A program made the position numbers and the translations under genes. Shown here piece after piece: positions 8,659 to 16,330 of a stretch of DNA of 64,000 nucleotides. Position 1 is the first letter of the stretch; each line of letters begins with the position of its first letter. The stretch is from an uncultured Pelagibacteraceae bacterium (lineage in GTDB: Bacteria > Pseudomonadota > Alphaproteobacteria > Pelagibacterales > Pelagibacteraceae), in contig CACKWP010000004.1 in assembly GCA_902603945.1 (NCBI GenBank), forward strand, positions 1 to 64,000. Direction: 5' to 3'. The notes beneath the pieces were generated by a model, which searched no databases, had not been told where the DNA came from, and worked only from the letters and a program-made list of their open reading frames with translations.

Positions 8659-9497
8659 TGATGATTATTGATGGAAAAAAAGAAGCTGAAATTTTAAGAC
8701 AAGAGATAAAAGAAGAAATTGAGTCATTAAAATTTAAAGATAAAAAAGTTCCTGGATTAACCGTCATATTAATTGGTGATTTTGCGCCAAGCCAGATTTA
8801 CGTTAAGAACAAAGAAAAAAGTGCCAAAGAGGTCGGAATAAATTCTAATGTTGTAAGATACTCCAAAGAGGTAACAGAAGAAGAAGTTTTAAAAAAAATT
8901 GAAGATCTAAATAATGATATTGATGTATCTGGTATACTAGTTCAACTACCTTTGCCTCCTCAAATTAATAAAGAAAAAATTATTAATGCTGTAAGTCCTA
9001 AGAAGGATGTAGATGGTTTTAATCCCATAAATGTTGGTAACCTTTCATCTGGTTACAATGCTTTAGTTCCTTGTACACCTTTAGGATGCTTGTATTTGAT
9101 AAAAAAAGTAGAAAAAAATTTATCTGGAAAACATGCAGTTATAATTGGTAGATCTAATTTAAATGGTAAACCTATGGCTCAATTACTTTTAAAAGAGAAT
9201 TGTACAGTTACAATTGTTCATTCAAAAACGAAAGATTTAAAACAAGAGTGTTTAAAAGCTGATATCTTAGTTGCTGCGGTTGGAGTAGCTAAATTAGTAA
9301 AAGAAGATTGGGTAAAAAAAAACTCAATAGTTATTGATGTAGGAATAAATAAAGAAGGAGATAAAATTGTAGGGGATGTTGATTTTGATGCTGTAAAAGA
9401 AAAATCCAAAGCTATAACTCCGGTTCCTGGTGGTGTAGGACCAATGACTATTGCTTGTTTGCTAAAAAATACCTTGGATTGTTTTAAAGCTCGTTAG
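8658..9497 (+). CDS. folD: Bifunctional methylenetetrahydrofolate dehydrogenase/cyclohydrolase
   Basis: FolD interconverts 5,10-methylene-, methenyl- and 10-formyl-THF in one-carbon metabolism. The 279-residue length is typical. Visible motifs are QIYVKNKEKSAKEVGI with the catalytic YxxxK lysine (near residue 54), GILVQLPLPPQI, PKKDVDGFNPINVG, the NADP-binding IIGRSNLNGKPMAQLLL and the terminal PVPGGVGPMTIACLL. Two adjacent ATG codons (8658 and 8661) are possible starts. The 3' end overlaps the convergent PsiE-like gene by 14 bases. Confidence 0.98.
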   Translation: MMIIDGKKEAEILRQEIKEEIESLKFKDKKVPGLTVILIGDFAPSQIYVKNKEKSAKEVGINSNVVRYSKEVTEEEVLKKIEDLNNDIDVSGILVQLPLPPQINKEKIINAVSPKKDVDGFNPINVGNLSSGYNALVPCTPLGCLYLIKKVEKNLSGKHAVIIGRSNLNGKPMAQLLLKENCTVTIVHSKTKDLKQECLKADILVAAVGVAKLVKEDWVKKNSIVIDVGINKEGDKIVGDVDFDAVKEKSKAITPVPGGVGPMTIACLLKNTLDCFKAR

Positions 9498-9870
9498 ACT
9501 TTGATTTATCAATTTTTAAGTACTTACTATTTCTAAATCTAATTATTACAGTAGCTAAAGCTACAATTAATATCGCGACTGATATATAAATTAAATTTGT
9601 TGGGTCGCTCTCTTTATCTTGCAATATAATAAATCGCGCTAAAGCTGTTATTGCAATTACTAAAGGATAGGTAATTCTTACTGCTCTTGTTTCCCAATAA
9701 GATCTGACTAATCCGATTACCTCTATGTAGATGAACATTAAAAGCAGGTCTGCTAAAGTAATATCTCTATTCTCATACATTTCTTTCATCTCTAAAAAGA
9801 AAGCAATGATCGTTGAGATTAGGACAACTACAACAGCAACTAGCTGAATATTTCGAATCGAATTGTTCAT
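9484..9870 (-). CDS. PsiE-family membrane protein
   Basis: This 128-residue protein has four hydrophobic segments (about 8-27, 40-58, 66-84, 93-111). The LADLLLMFIYIEVIGLVRSYW segment and TYPLVIAITALARFIIL fit the phosphate-starvation-inducible PsiE family, whose molecular role is unknown. It is a single gene convergent with folD (14-base overlap) and 22 bases downstream of argG on the same strand. Regulation by phosphate is family lore; I see no Pho box that I could support. Confidence 0.8.
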   Translation of the reverse strand: MNNSIRNIQLVAVVVVLISTIIAFFLEMKEMYENRDITLADLLLMFIYIEVIGLVRSYWETRAVRITYPLVIAITALARFIILQDKESDPTNLIYISVAILIVALATVIIRFRNSKYLKIDKSKSNEL

Positions 9871-9892
9871 TTAATAACTTTGTATCAAAAAT

Positions 9893-11077
9893 TTAACCTT
9901 TATTTAACTGTTTAGAATGAAATTTGATAAAATTTTCAACTTTTTTCTTATTAAAAGTTTTATTTTCTTCAAAAGAAACTTTTTTCATTGAATAGGCTTT
10001 GTTTTTTGTATTCCTTGAGAGAATTGTAATATTCCCTTTATATAAGTTCAAAACTATTTCTCCAGAAACTTGATTTCTTTTTTTATCAATTATCTTTTGA
10101 AGTCTAATTCTTTTTTTTGAAAACCAATATCCATTGTAAACTAATTCAGCATACTCTGGCATAATTTTCTCTTTATCATGGGTTGTTTTTTTATCTAAAG
10201 TCACCGACTCTATCGCTCTATGTGCGATATATAACAAAGTTCCACCTGGTGTTTCGTAAACACCTCTTGATTTAATACCAATAAATCTATTTTCAACAAG
10301 ATCTACTCTTCCAATGCCATTTTTCCCAGCAAGAATATTCAATTTATTTAAAAGTTTATCAGGCCTTAATCTTTTTCCATTTACAGCAATGGGATCACTA
10401 TTTTTAAACGTAATTTTCACTTTTGTTTTTTTATTTGGAGCTTTCTCTGGTGAAATAGTTCTTTGAAAAATAAATTCTGGAGCAGAATTTTTTGGATTTT
10501 CTAAAACCTTACCCTCAGTAGAAGTATGAAAAATATTATCATCAACAGAGAAAGGTGGAGCACCTTTTTTGTCTTTAGGGATTAGAATATTATTTTTTTT
10601 TGCATATTTAATTAAGTCTGCTCTGGATTGTAATTTCCACTCTCTCCAAGGCGCAATAGTTTTAATTTTTTTTCCACCAAAAAAAGCATAACCCAGTTCA
10701 AATCTAACCTGATCATTGCCTTTACCTGTAGCTCCATGAGATACTGCGTAAGCCTTAAATTTTTTTGCAATGGCAATTTGTCTTTTGGCTATTAAAGGTC
10801 TAGCAATTGAAGTACCAAGTAAATAAATACCTTCATAAACAGCATGTGCTCTAATCATGGGAAACACGTAATCTTTTACAAAGATATTTTTTAAATCTTC
10901 GATTATTATTTTTTTCACTCCAAGACGTTTTGCGTTAGCTATAATTTTTTTTCTATCAATTTCTTGACCGATGTCTGAAGTGTAGGCAATTACTTCCGCT
11001 TTATAATTTTCTTGCAACCATCTTAAAATAATTGAAGTATCTAGTCCGCCAGAATAGGCTAATACAATTTTTTTCAT
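9893..11077 (-). CDS. argG: Argininosuccinate synthase
   Basis: ArgG condenses citrulline and aspartate with ATP to argininosuccinate, the penultimate step of arginine synthesis. The 394-residue protein begins KKIVLAYSGGLDTSIILRWL, with the PP-loop SGGLDTS. Also seen are SHGATGKGNDQVRFELG, IAPWREW and the VENRFIGIKSRGVYETPGG stretch. It starts immediately next to the stop of the upstream IalB-like gene with no gap. argH is not in the window. Confidence 0.98.
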   Translation of the reverse strand: MKKIVLAYSGGLDTSIILRWLQENYKAEVIAYTSDIGQEIDRKKIIANAKRLGVKKIIIEDLKNIFVKDYVFPMIRAHAVYEGIYLLGTSIARPLIAKRQIAIAKKFKAYAVSHGATGKGNDQVRFELGYAFFGGKKIKTIAPWREWKLQSRADLIKYAKKNNILIPKDKKGAPPFSVDDNIFHTSTEGKVLENPKNSAPEFIFQRTISPEKAPNKKTKVKITFKNSDPIAVNGKRLRPDKLLNKLNILAGKNGIGRVDLVENRFIGIKSRGVYETPGGTLLYIAHRAIESVTLDKKTTHDKEKIMPEYAELVYNGYWFSKKRIRLQKIIDKKRNQVSGEIVLNLYKGNITILSRNTKNKAYSMKKVSFEENKTFNKKKVENFIKFHSKQLNKG

Positions 11078-11578
11078 TTACCCGCAGGTTTTTTTTGCAG
11101 TGTTATACGCTTTTGTAAAACCCATCATTGAATAATGATCAGTAGTTTCAGCACCTTTGATCGTTCTGGCTTTAACAATAAGATTTGTTGCTCTTTTCAT
11201 TAATTTAATAAAATTCTTTTCTTCTTGGTCATCTAATAACCAAGCGAAATTATTTTGAGAAAAAAAAGAGTATCTTTTTTTTCCTGAGCTAGCAGTAACA
11301 GTTGAGCTTTTATAGTCGTGGCCACTTGTAATACTAACTTCATCTTTAATATTTTCGCCAGGTCTAAAGGTCACAAACAACTTAGATTGCTCCCTTTGAA
11401 TTGCTCCTGGAGCTCTCTTTGTAGGAATAGTTTGAGCAAAGCAAATTTTACCTTTTTCTGTCTCTGCAACAAAACTTTCCCAATTTTTATATTTACCAGT
11501 TGACCTAGGCGCATTTGCAAATGCGTTAGAAGAAAAGATCACAAGAATAATTACAATAAAAAATTTTTTAACCACCAT
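11078..11578 (-). CDS. IalB-family (invasion-associated locus B) exported protein
   Basis: This 166-residue protein has an N-terminal signal peptide (KKFFIVIILVIFSSNAFA, cleavage likely after ANA or AFA) and a periplasmic domain. The pattern WESFVAETEKGKICFAQT, FVTFRPGENIKDEVSI and a terminal cysteine matches the IalB family, common in alphaproteobacteria. The name derives from Bartonella; in a free-living organism an envelope function is more likely than invasion. It abuts argG with no spacer, so it is probably co-transcribed with it, although no functional link is obvious. Confidence 0.88.
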   Translation of the reverse strand: MVVKKFFIVIILVIFSSNAFANAPRSTGKYKNWESFVAETEKGKICFAQTIPTKRAPGAIQREQSKLFVTFRPGENIKDEVSITSGHDYKSSTVTASSGKKRYSFFSQNNFAWLLDDQEEKNFIKLMKRATNLIVKARTIKGAETTDHYSMMGFTKAYNTAKKTCG

Positions 11579-11619
11579 TATTCGTTTTTATACTAAATTA
11601 ATCTGATTTCAACGTTGGA

Positions 11620-12657
11620 TTAAGGTGATGGATTAGGGTTGTTGTTATGGATTTCATTTACTTTATCCATCATCTCATCTGTAAATTCTATATTTATACT
11701 CTCAACATTCTCTTTTAATTGTTCCATGGTTGTTGCTCCAATAATATTGCTTGTTACAAATGGTCTAGAATTTACAAAAGATTGAGCTAACTGAACCATT
11801 GTCAGATTAAAATCCTGAGCAAGTTTAAAATATTTATCATATGCTTGCATTGCTAAAGGATTTAAATGTCTTTCCCAACCTTTGAAGAGTGCCATTCTTG
11901 AATCTTTAGGCATTTTACCATTCCTATACTTGCCAGATAATCCTCCAGCTGCGAGAGGGTAATAAACAAGTAAACCACATTTCTCCCTAATAGAAATCTC
12001 TGACATACCTATTTCATAAGTTCTGTTTACTAAATTATATGGATTTTGCACCGACATCATCCTTGGAGCACCTTTATTTTTTGATATTTCAAGATACCTA
12101 GATAAACCATAAGGTGTCTCATTAGACATACCAATATGCCTGATCTTCCCGCTTTTTATAAATTTTTCTAATGCATCAAGTATGCTTTCAAAACTATTCC
12201 AATTTCCTTCTTTATTATTGAACAGATAGTCTCTTCTTCCAAAAAAATTAGTTGAACGTTCTGGCCAATGTAATTGGTATAAGTCGATATAATCTGTTTT
12301 TAATCTTTTTAAACTACCATCAATAGCTTCACCAATTTTCTTCTCATCAAAATTATTACCTCCACCTCTTATCCAGTTACATCCTGGCCCAGCAACTTTA
12401 GAAGCTAAAATAATTTTATCTCTATTTTTCCTTTTTTCGAACCAATTGCCGATCATTACCTCAGTTTTACCGTAAGAGTCCGAAGTTGGAGGTACAGAGT
12501 AAATTTCTGCAGTATCAAAAAAATTTATACCTTGTGATACCGCGTAGTCCATCTGCTCAAAAGCATCTTTTTCAGTATTCTGAGTTCCCCATGTCATTGT
12601 GCCGAGGCAAATCAAACTCACATCAATATCTGTGGTTCCAAGTTTTTTAAATTTCAT
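11620..12657 (-). CDS. Aldo/keto reductase (Tas-like)
   Basis: NADPH-dependent (alpha/beta)8-barrel oxidoreductase of 345 residues. The catalytic tetrad is visible: Asp and Tyr in FFDTAEIYSVPP (near residue 50), Lys in ILASKVAG (near 85) and His in YQLHWPERS (near 130). The insertion around the catalytic His and the C-terminal NIIGATTMEQLKENVESINI resemble the Tas/YajO group. The physiological substrate cannot be read from sequence. It is 41 bases upstream of the IalB-like gene on the same strand and divergent from the Bax-inhibitor-like gene. Confidence 0.94.
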   Translation of the reverse strand: MKFKKLGTTDIDVSLICLGTMTWGTQNTEKDAFEQMDYAVSQGINFFDTAEIYSVPPTSDSYGKTEVMIGNWFEKRKNRDKIILASKVAGPGCNWIRGGGNNFDEKKIGEAIDGSLKRLKTDYIDLYQLHWPERSTNFFGRRDYLFNNKEGNWNSFESILDALEKFIKSGKIRHIGMSNETPYGLSRYLEISKNKGAPRMMSVQNPYNLVNRTYEIGMSEISIREKCGLLVYYPLAAGGLSGKYRNGKMPKDSRMALFKGWERHLNPLAMQAYDKYFKLAQDFNLTMVQLAQSFVNSRPFVTSNIIGATTMEQLKENVESINIEFTDEMMDKVNEIHNNNPNPSP

Positions 12658-12735
12658 AAAAATTAATATTTATGGCTCTTTTTTAGGTCAATTTTTGACT
12701 ATTGAAAAGTTTTTAAAAAAACATATATATAAAGA

Positions 12736-13488
12736 ATGGAATTTAACAAACAAACATCAACTGTAAGATCATCAGCTTCTGATGCAATTATAGATCAGGG
12801 CTTACGTTCTTATATGCTTAAAGTCTATAACTACATGGCTTCTGGTGTTTTATTGACAGGTTTTATAGCTCTTGCATTTTTTAAAATGGCTGTTGTAACT
12901 TCAAGCGAAGGACAGATTATTGGTTTAACAAACTTTGGAAATACAATTTACGCTTCTGGGCTTAAATGGGTGATCATGTTAGCTCCTCTAGCAGTAGTTT
13001 TTTATATGAGCTTTGGAATTGCAAAAATGTCAGCATCAAAAGCACAAACCACTTTTTGGATTTTCGCAGCACTGATGGGCGCTTCTCTTTCATCAATATT
13101 TTTAATGTACACTGGAACAAGTATAACTAGAGTTTTCTTCATAACTGCTGGAACATTTGGTGCAATGAGTATTTATGGTTACACCACTAAAAGGGATCTG
13201 ACCAAGTTAGGATCTTTTTTAATGATGGGCCTTTTTGGAATTATAATAGCCTCACTTGTTAATATATTTATGAAATCTACAATGATGTACTTTGTAATTT
13301 CTATAATTGGCGTTTTAGTATTCGTAGGCTTAACAGCTTATGACACACAAAAAATAAAGAATATGTATTTAGTAAGCGATAGCGGAGAAATGATCGGTAA
13401 AAAAGCTGTCATGGGAGCGCTAACATTGTACTTAGACTTTATTAATTTATTTATAATGCTTTTAAGACTTTTCGGTCAAAGAAGATAA
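12736..13488 (+). CDS. Bax inhibitor-1/YccA family membrane protein
   Basis: This 250-residue inner-membrane protein has about seven hydrophobic segments and the family's C-terminal signature VGLTAYDTQKIKNMY followed by a final LTLYLDFINLFIMLLRLFG helix. TMBIM/BI-1 proteins form pH-sensitive Ca2+ leak channels in characterised members; bacterial YccA modulates FtsH. It has its own upstream gap (78 bases, divergent from the aldo/keto reductase) and ends directly against the convergent DUF2794 gene. Confidence 0.95.
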   Translation: MEFNKQTSTVRSSASDAIIDQGLRSYMLKVYNYMASGVLLTGFIALAFFKMAVVTSSEGQIIGLTNFGNTIYASGLKWVIMLAPLAVVFYMSFGIAKMSASKAQTTFWIFAALMGASLSSIFLMYTGTSITRVFFITAGTFGAMSIYGYTTKRDLTKLGSFLMMGLFGIIIASLVNIFMKSTMMYFVISIIGVLVFVGLTAYDTQKIKNMYLVSDSGEMIGKKAVMGALTLYLDFINLFIMLLRLFGQRR

Positions 13489-13836
13489 TTATTTTACTAA
13501 TCTTAACTTATTCCAACTAGTTTTATCTATTAGCTGATTCAAATTTTCTGATTTTTTTATAACAAGACCATTTTTGTCTTTAATGAGATATTTTTCGTTA
13601 AAATATTTAGGCTTTAAATTTTTTGAAATTCTCAGCACTGGTTTTTCGGATGCTCTTTGATATACATTAAACGATACTTCTTTTATTCCAGCAGTAAACG
13701 AATAATCTTTCCAAGAGCCGTTTGATACCATTTTTGCATATAAATTAAGTATACTTTGTAATTCTTTTTTAATAAAAAATTTTTCTTTTTCTTTTTGTTG
13801 AATAGTATTATTTACTACTAATTTAATTTTACTCAT
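13489..13836 (-). CDS. DUF2794 family protein
   Basis: This 115-residue cytosolic protein matches the alphaproteobacterial DUF2794 pattern: ELQSILNLYAKMVSNGSWKD, then VSFNVYQRASEKPVLRISK and a final region with YLIKDKNGLVIKKSENL. Function is unknown; it is largely confined to alphaproteobacteria, which supports the taxonomic inference. Its start overlaps the yciB stop by four bases, so the pair is co-transcribed. Confidence 0.88.
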   Translation of the reverse strand: MSKIKLVVNNTIQQKEKEKFFIKKELQSILNLYAKMVSNGSWKDYSFTAGIKEVSFNVYQRASEKPVLRISKNLKPKYFNEKYLIKDKNGLVIKKSENLNQLIDKTSWNKLRLVK

Positions 13837-14378
13837 ATTTTATGTTTATTAATTAAAGGCACTTGCATTGCAGTAAATATTATCGTTATAGGCAACATTC
13901 CCCAAACTTTAAAATTTACCCACGTTGTTTCAGGTTGCGTTCGCCAAACAATTTCATTTAATAAAGCTAAAAATATAAAAAAATATGCCCATCTCGAATT
14001 AAGTTTTCCCCATCCTTCTTCATTAAGTTGAAAAGCAGTTTGTAAAAAGAATTTTAAGAAGTTTTTATTAAAAAAGGTTTTACTAATAAGAAGTATGGCT
14101 GCAAATAATAAATTTACTATTGTGGGTTTCATGTAAATAAAGATTGGATTATTAAAATACAAAGTAAGACCCCCAAATAATGAAATCACAATTGCACCCA
14201 CAAGTGGCACATATGGAACTTTTTTTTCTATAAAATACATTATCGTAACGGCGATTAATGTTGAAATGATTAGCGGAGGGATAGCAGCAGATAAGTTGTT
14301 TCCACTTTTATAGTAGATAGTGAAAAAGATTAATAAGGGCCCAAAGTCTGTAATAAATTTTAAAAATGACTTATTCAC
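13833..14378 (-). CDS. yciB: YciB/septation protein A family inner-membrane protein
   Basis: This 181-residue protein has five or more hydrophobic segments. The start FLKFITDFGPLLIFFTIYYK and the C-terminal WAYFFIFLALLNEIVWR with WVNFKVWGMLPITIIFTAMQ are diagnostic of YciB (IspZ, septation protein A). The family influences envelope integrity and cell division through an unresolved mechanism. The gene leads a two-gene unit with DUF2794 and is divergent from hspQ across a 76-base AT-rich gap. Confidence 0.95.
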   Translation of the reverse strand: MNKSFLKFITDFGPLLIFFTIYYKSGNNLSAAIPPLIISTLIAVTIMYFIEKKVPYVPLVGAIVISLFGGLTLYFNNPIFIYMKPTIVNLLFAAILLISKTFFNKNFLKFFLQTAFQLNEEGWGKLNSRWAYFFIFLALLNEIVWRTQPETTWVNFKVWGMLPITIIFTAMQVPLINKHKI

Positions 14379-14454
14379 AAATAGTTTTTAGCACATTATA
14401 AAATTATAATAAATTAGATATTGATTTCTCCAAAAAAATTACTAACTATCTCGA

Positions 14455-14778
14455 ATGGCAATAAGTAACACAGCTAAATTTTCTATAGGTGAGGTCGTGA
14501 AGCATAGACATTTTGATTTTAGAGGAGTGATTTATGATGTTGATTTCGAATTTAACAACTCTGAGGAATGGTATCAATCTATTCCTAAAGAGGTAAGACC
14601 AAGAAAAGATCAACCTTTTTATCATCTATTAGCAGAGAGCAATGACGTAACTTATGAAGCTTATGTATCAGAACAAAACCTTCTTTTAGACCAGTCCAAA
14701 AAACCAGTTAAGCATCCATTAATTGAAGAGATCTTTTCTGGAAAAAAAGGCTCAAGTTATCTTAAAATTTCTAATTAA
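14455..14778 (+). CDS. hspQ: HspQ/YccV-like hemimethylated-DNA-binding heat-shock protein
   Basis: This 107-residue single-domain protein has FSIGEVVKHRHFDFRGVIYD, DQPFYHLLAESND and YEAYVSEQNL, diagnostic of the YccV/HspQ family. In E. coli HspQ binds hemimethylated oriC-region DNA and acts as a specificity-enhancing factor for Lon. It is followed by a 177-base non-coding stretch with RNA-like structure before ccmC, so it is probably not part of the ccm operon. Confidence 0.93.
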   Translation: MAISNTAKFSIGEVVKHRHFDFRGVIYDVDFEFNNSEEWYQSIPKEVRPRKDQPFYHLLAESNDVTYEAYVSEQNLLLDQSKKPVKHPLIEEIFSGKKGSSYLKISN

Positions 14779-14817
14779 TTTTAGTTGCCTAAAATTTAAC
14801 AATTTTTATTCAAATCC

Positions 14818-14846
14818 CCGACACAGAGAAATTGTAATTTTGTAAT
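14818..14846 (+). promoter_or_regulatory. Candidate sigma70-type promoter before the structured ccm leader
   Basis: CCGACA at 14818-14823 and TGTAAT at 14841-14846 are separated by 17 bases; the -10 box matches TATAAT at five of six positions. Predicted initiation near 14852-14853 coincides with the first base of a 13-bp stem. The -35 match is moderate, so this is a proposal from sequence only. Confidence 0.35.
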
Positions 14847-14851
14847 GTTTA

Positions 14852-14941
14852 GCCCAATTGAGAATATATTTCTTTAGTTATACTCCCTCCTATTTCTCAG
14901 TTGGGCCTATAATGTATCTTCACATGAAAAAAATATTATAG
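14852..14941 (+). ncRNA. Structured non-coding segment upstream of ccmC (sRNA or 5' leader)
   Basis: The arms GCCCAATTGAGAA (14852-14864) and TTCTCAGTTGGGC (14894-14906) pair over 13 bp. The single non-Watson-Crick position is G-U if transcribed on the plus strand but a C-A mismatch on the minus strand, which favours plus-strand RNA. The 29-base loop holds CTCCCTCCT, resembling the anti-Shine-Dalgarno. A second perfect 7-bp inverted repeat CTATAAT/ATTATAG (14907-14913 and 14935-14941) follows directly. There is no coding potential. It could be an independent small RNA or the leader of the ccm operon, 14 bases before ccmC. Confidence 0.45.
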
Positions 14942-14955
14942 TAGTTAAGAGTGAA

Positions 14956-15663
14956 ATGATTAAACTTTTAAATTTTAACAATATATTTTTCTGGATAGAG
15001 AAACTCATTAACTTTATCAGCTCGATTTTTTTTGTTTTTCTTTTAGTAGCACTATCATTTGCTTTAATTTTTTCTCCTCCAGATTATTTACAAGGAGATA
15101 GTGTAAGAATTATGTATATCCATGTCCCATCGGCCTGGATTAGTTTAGCTTCATTTACGTTTATAGCTTTGTTGTCAATTTTACATTTTTTATTTAAGAT
15201 TAAAAATTTAAAGCTTGTTATTAAAAGTATTGCTCCAATTGGTTTAATGTTTACATGTTTAGCATTAGTTACAGGTTCAATATGGGGGCAACCGACTTGG
15301 GGAACTTGGTGGGCTTGGGATGCAAGAATAACTTCGATGTCAATCCTAGCTCTTTTTTACATTGTTTTAATTTTAACTTATAAATTTGTATCAGAAGAGG
15401 ACAAAGCTAACAAAATTTCAAGTTTTATTGCTATATTAGGATTAATAAATATACCTATAATTAAATATTCAGTTGAATGGTGGAACACTCTTCATCAACC
15501 AGCGAGTATTAAGTTATCAGGATCAAGCACAATTCATTCATCTATGTTAACACCGTTATTACTTATGTTTTTTGTATTATTGCTGTATTGTGCGTTAATT
15601 TTTCTGATGAAATACAAGACAGAAATCATTAGAATAAAGAAAAAAAACTTGAAAAGATTATGA
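14956..15663 (+). CDS. ccmC: Heme exporter protein CcmC
   Basis: CcmC is the inner-membrane protein that loads heme onto CcmE in system I cytochrome c maturation. The 235-residue protein has six hydrophobic segments and the tryptophan-rich WWD motif WGQPTWGTWWAWDARITS near residue 120. It also has the flanking histidines in MYIHVPSAW and WWNTLHQPASI, expected to ligate heme. It opens the operon ccmCDEFGH; the usual ccmA and ccmB are not upstream in this window. Confidence 0.97.
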   Translation: MIKLLNFNNIFFWIEKLINFISSIFFVFLLVALSFALIFSPPDYLQGDSVRIMYIHVPSAWISLASFTFIALLSILHFLFKIKNLKLVIKSIAPIGLMFTCLALVTGSIWGQPTWGTWWAWDARITSMSILALFYIVLILTYKFVSEEDKANKISSFIAILGLINIPIIKYSVEWWNTLHQPASIKLSGSSTIHSSMLTPLLLMFFVLLLYCALIFLMKYKTEIIRIKKKNLKRL

Positions 15664-15893
15664 TACAAAATTTTTTATTAATGAATGGCTACGGTTTGTT
15701 TGTGTGGTCATCTTTTATAATTACTTTTATTGTGTGCGGTCTAGTTTATTACAAGACTTACAAAACACTTAAAAAGTATGAGAGAGAGTTTGCAAAAGAG
15801 ATTAATGAGCTTTCAGCAGAACAAAAGAAATTAGTTGTCGAAAATTCAAAAATAGCTTCACAAGTCTTATCTTCATATAGCAAAACTATTTAA
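15660..15893 (+). CDS. ccmD: Heme exporter protein CcmD
   Basis: This 77-residue protein has one N-terminal transmembrane helix (GYGLFVWSSFIITFIVCGLV) and a charged cytoplasmic tail. The NGYGLFVW start and position between ccmC and ccmE are what identify CcmD, a small factor needed to release holo-CcmE. It overlaps ccmC by four bases. The C-terminal tail is longer than in many CcmDs and may form a short coiled coil. Confidence 0.88.
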   Translation: MIQNFLLMNGYGLFVWSSFIITFIVCGLVYYKTYKTLKKYEREFAKEINELSAEQKKLVVENSKIASQVLSSYSKTI

Positions 15894-15901
15894 AGCAGTT
15901 A

Positions 15902-16330
15902 ATGCTTCAAAAAAAAGTAAAAAAAAGAGCAACTCTTTTACTTGCTTTGACCCTTATTTCGTTACTTGCAATTTTTTTTATTTTAATGGGACTAAACAAA
16001 AATATTTTATATTTTAAATCTCCCACTGACATAAAAACCAACGAAGATATCAATTTTAATAAAAAAATAAGAGTTGGGGGAATGGTAAAAAAAAATTCAT
16101 TAGTAATTGAAGAAAAAGAAATTAAGTTCATAATCACTGATTTTCAAAATGAATTACAAATTAGTTTTAGCGGAACAGTTCCTAATTTATTTTCAGAAGA
16201 AAAAGGTGTTGTAGCAGAGGGAAAACTTCAAGATAAATCATTTTTTATTGCAGACAGAATTCTAGCTAAACATGATGAAAATTATATGCCACCAGAGTTA
16301 AAAAATTTGATGAAAAATAATGTTAAGTAA
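15902..16330 (+). CDS. ccmE: Cytochrome c maturation heme chaperone CcmE
   Basis: CcmE is a periplasmic, membrane-anchored heme chaperone that binds heme covalently through a histidine. This 142-residue protein has an N-terminal anchor (LLLALTLISLLAIFFILMGL), an OB-fold domain with RVGGMVKKNSL and VVAEGKLQD, and the heme-binding motif LAKHDENYMPPE near its end, with the catalytic His and Tyr intact. It starts eight bases past ccmD and overlaps ccmF by 11 bases. Confidence 0.96.
   Translation: MLQKKVKKRATLLLALTLISLLAIFFILMGLNKNILYFKSPTDIKTNEDINFNKKIRVGGMVKKNSLVIEEKEIKFIITDFQNELQISFSGTVPNLFSEEKGVVAEGKLQDKSFFIADRILAKHDENYMPPELKNLMKNNVK

Noticed and set aside
14908-14913. Perfect TATAAT as a ccmC promoter -10 box
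   Set aside because: No acceptable -35 element lies 15-19 bases upstream, and the bases form one arm of an inverted repeat; it remains possible but unsupported.
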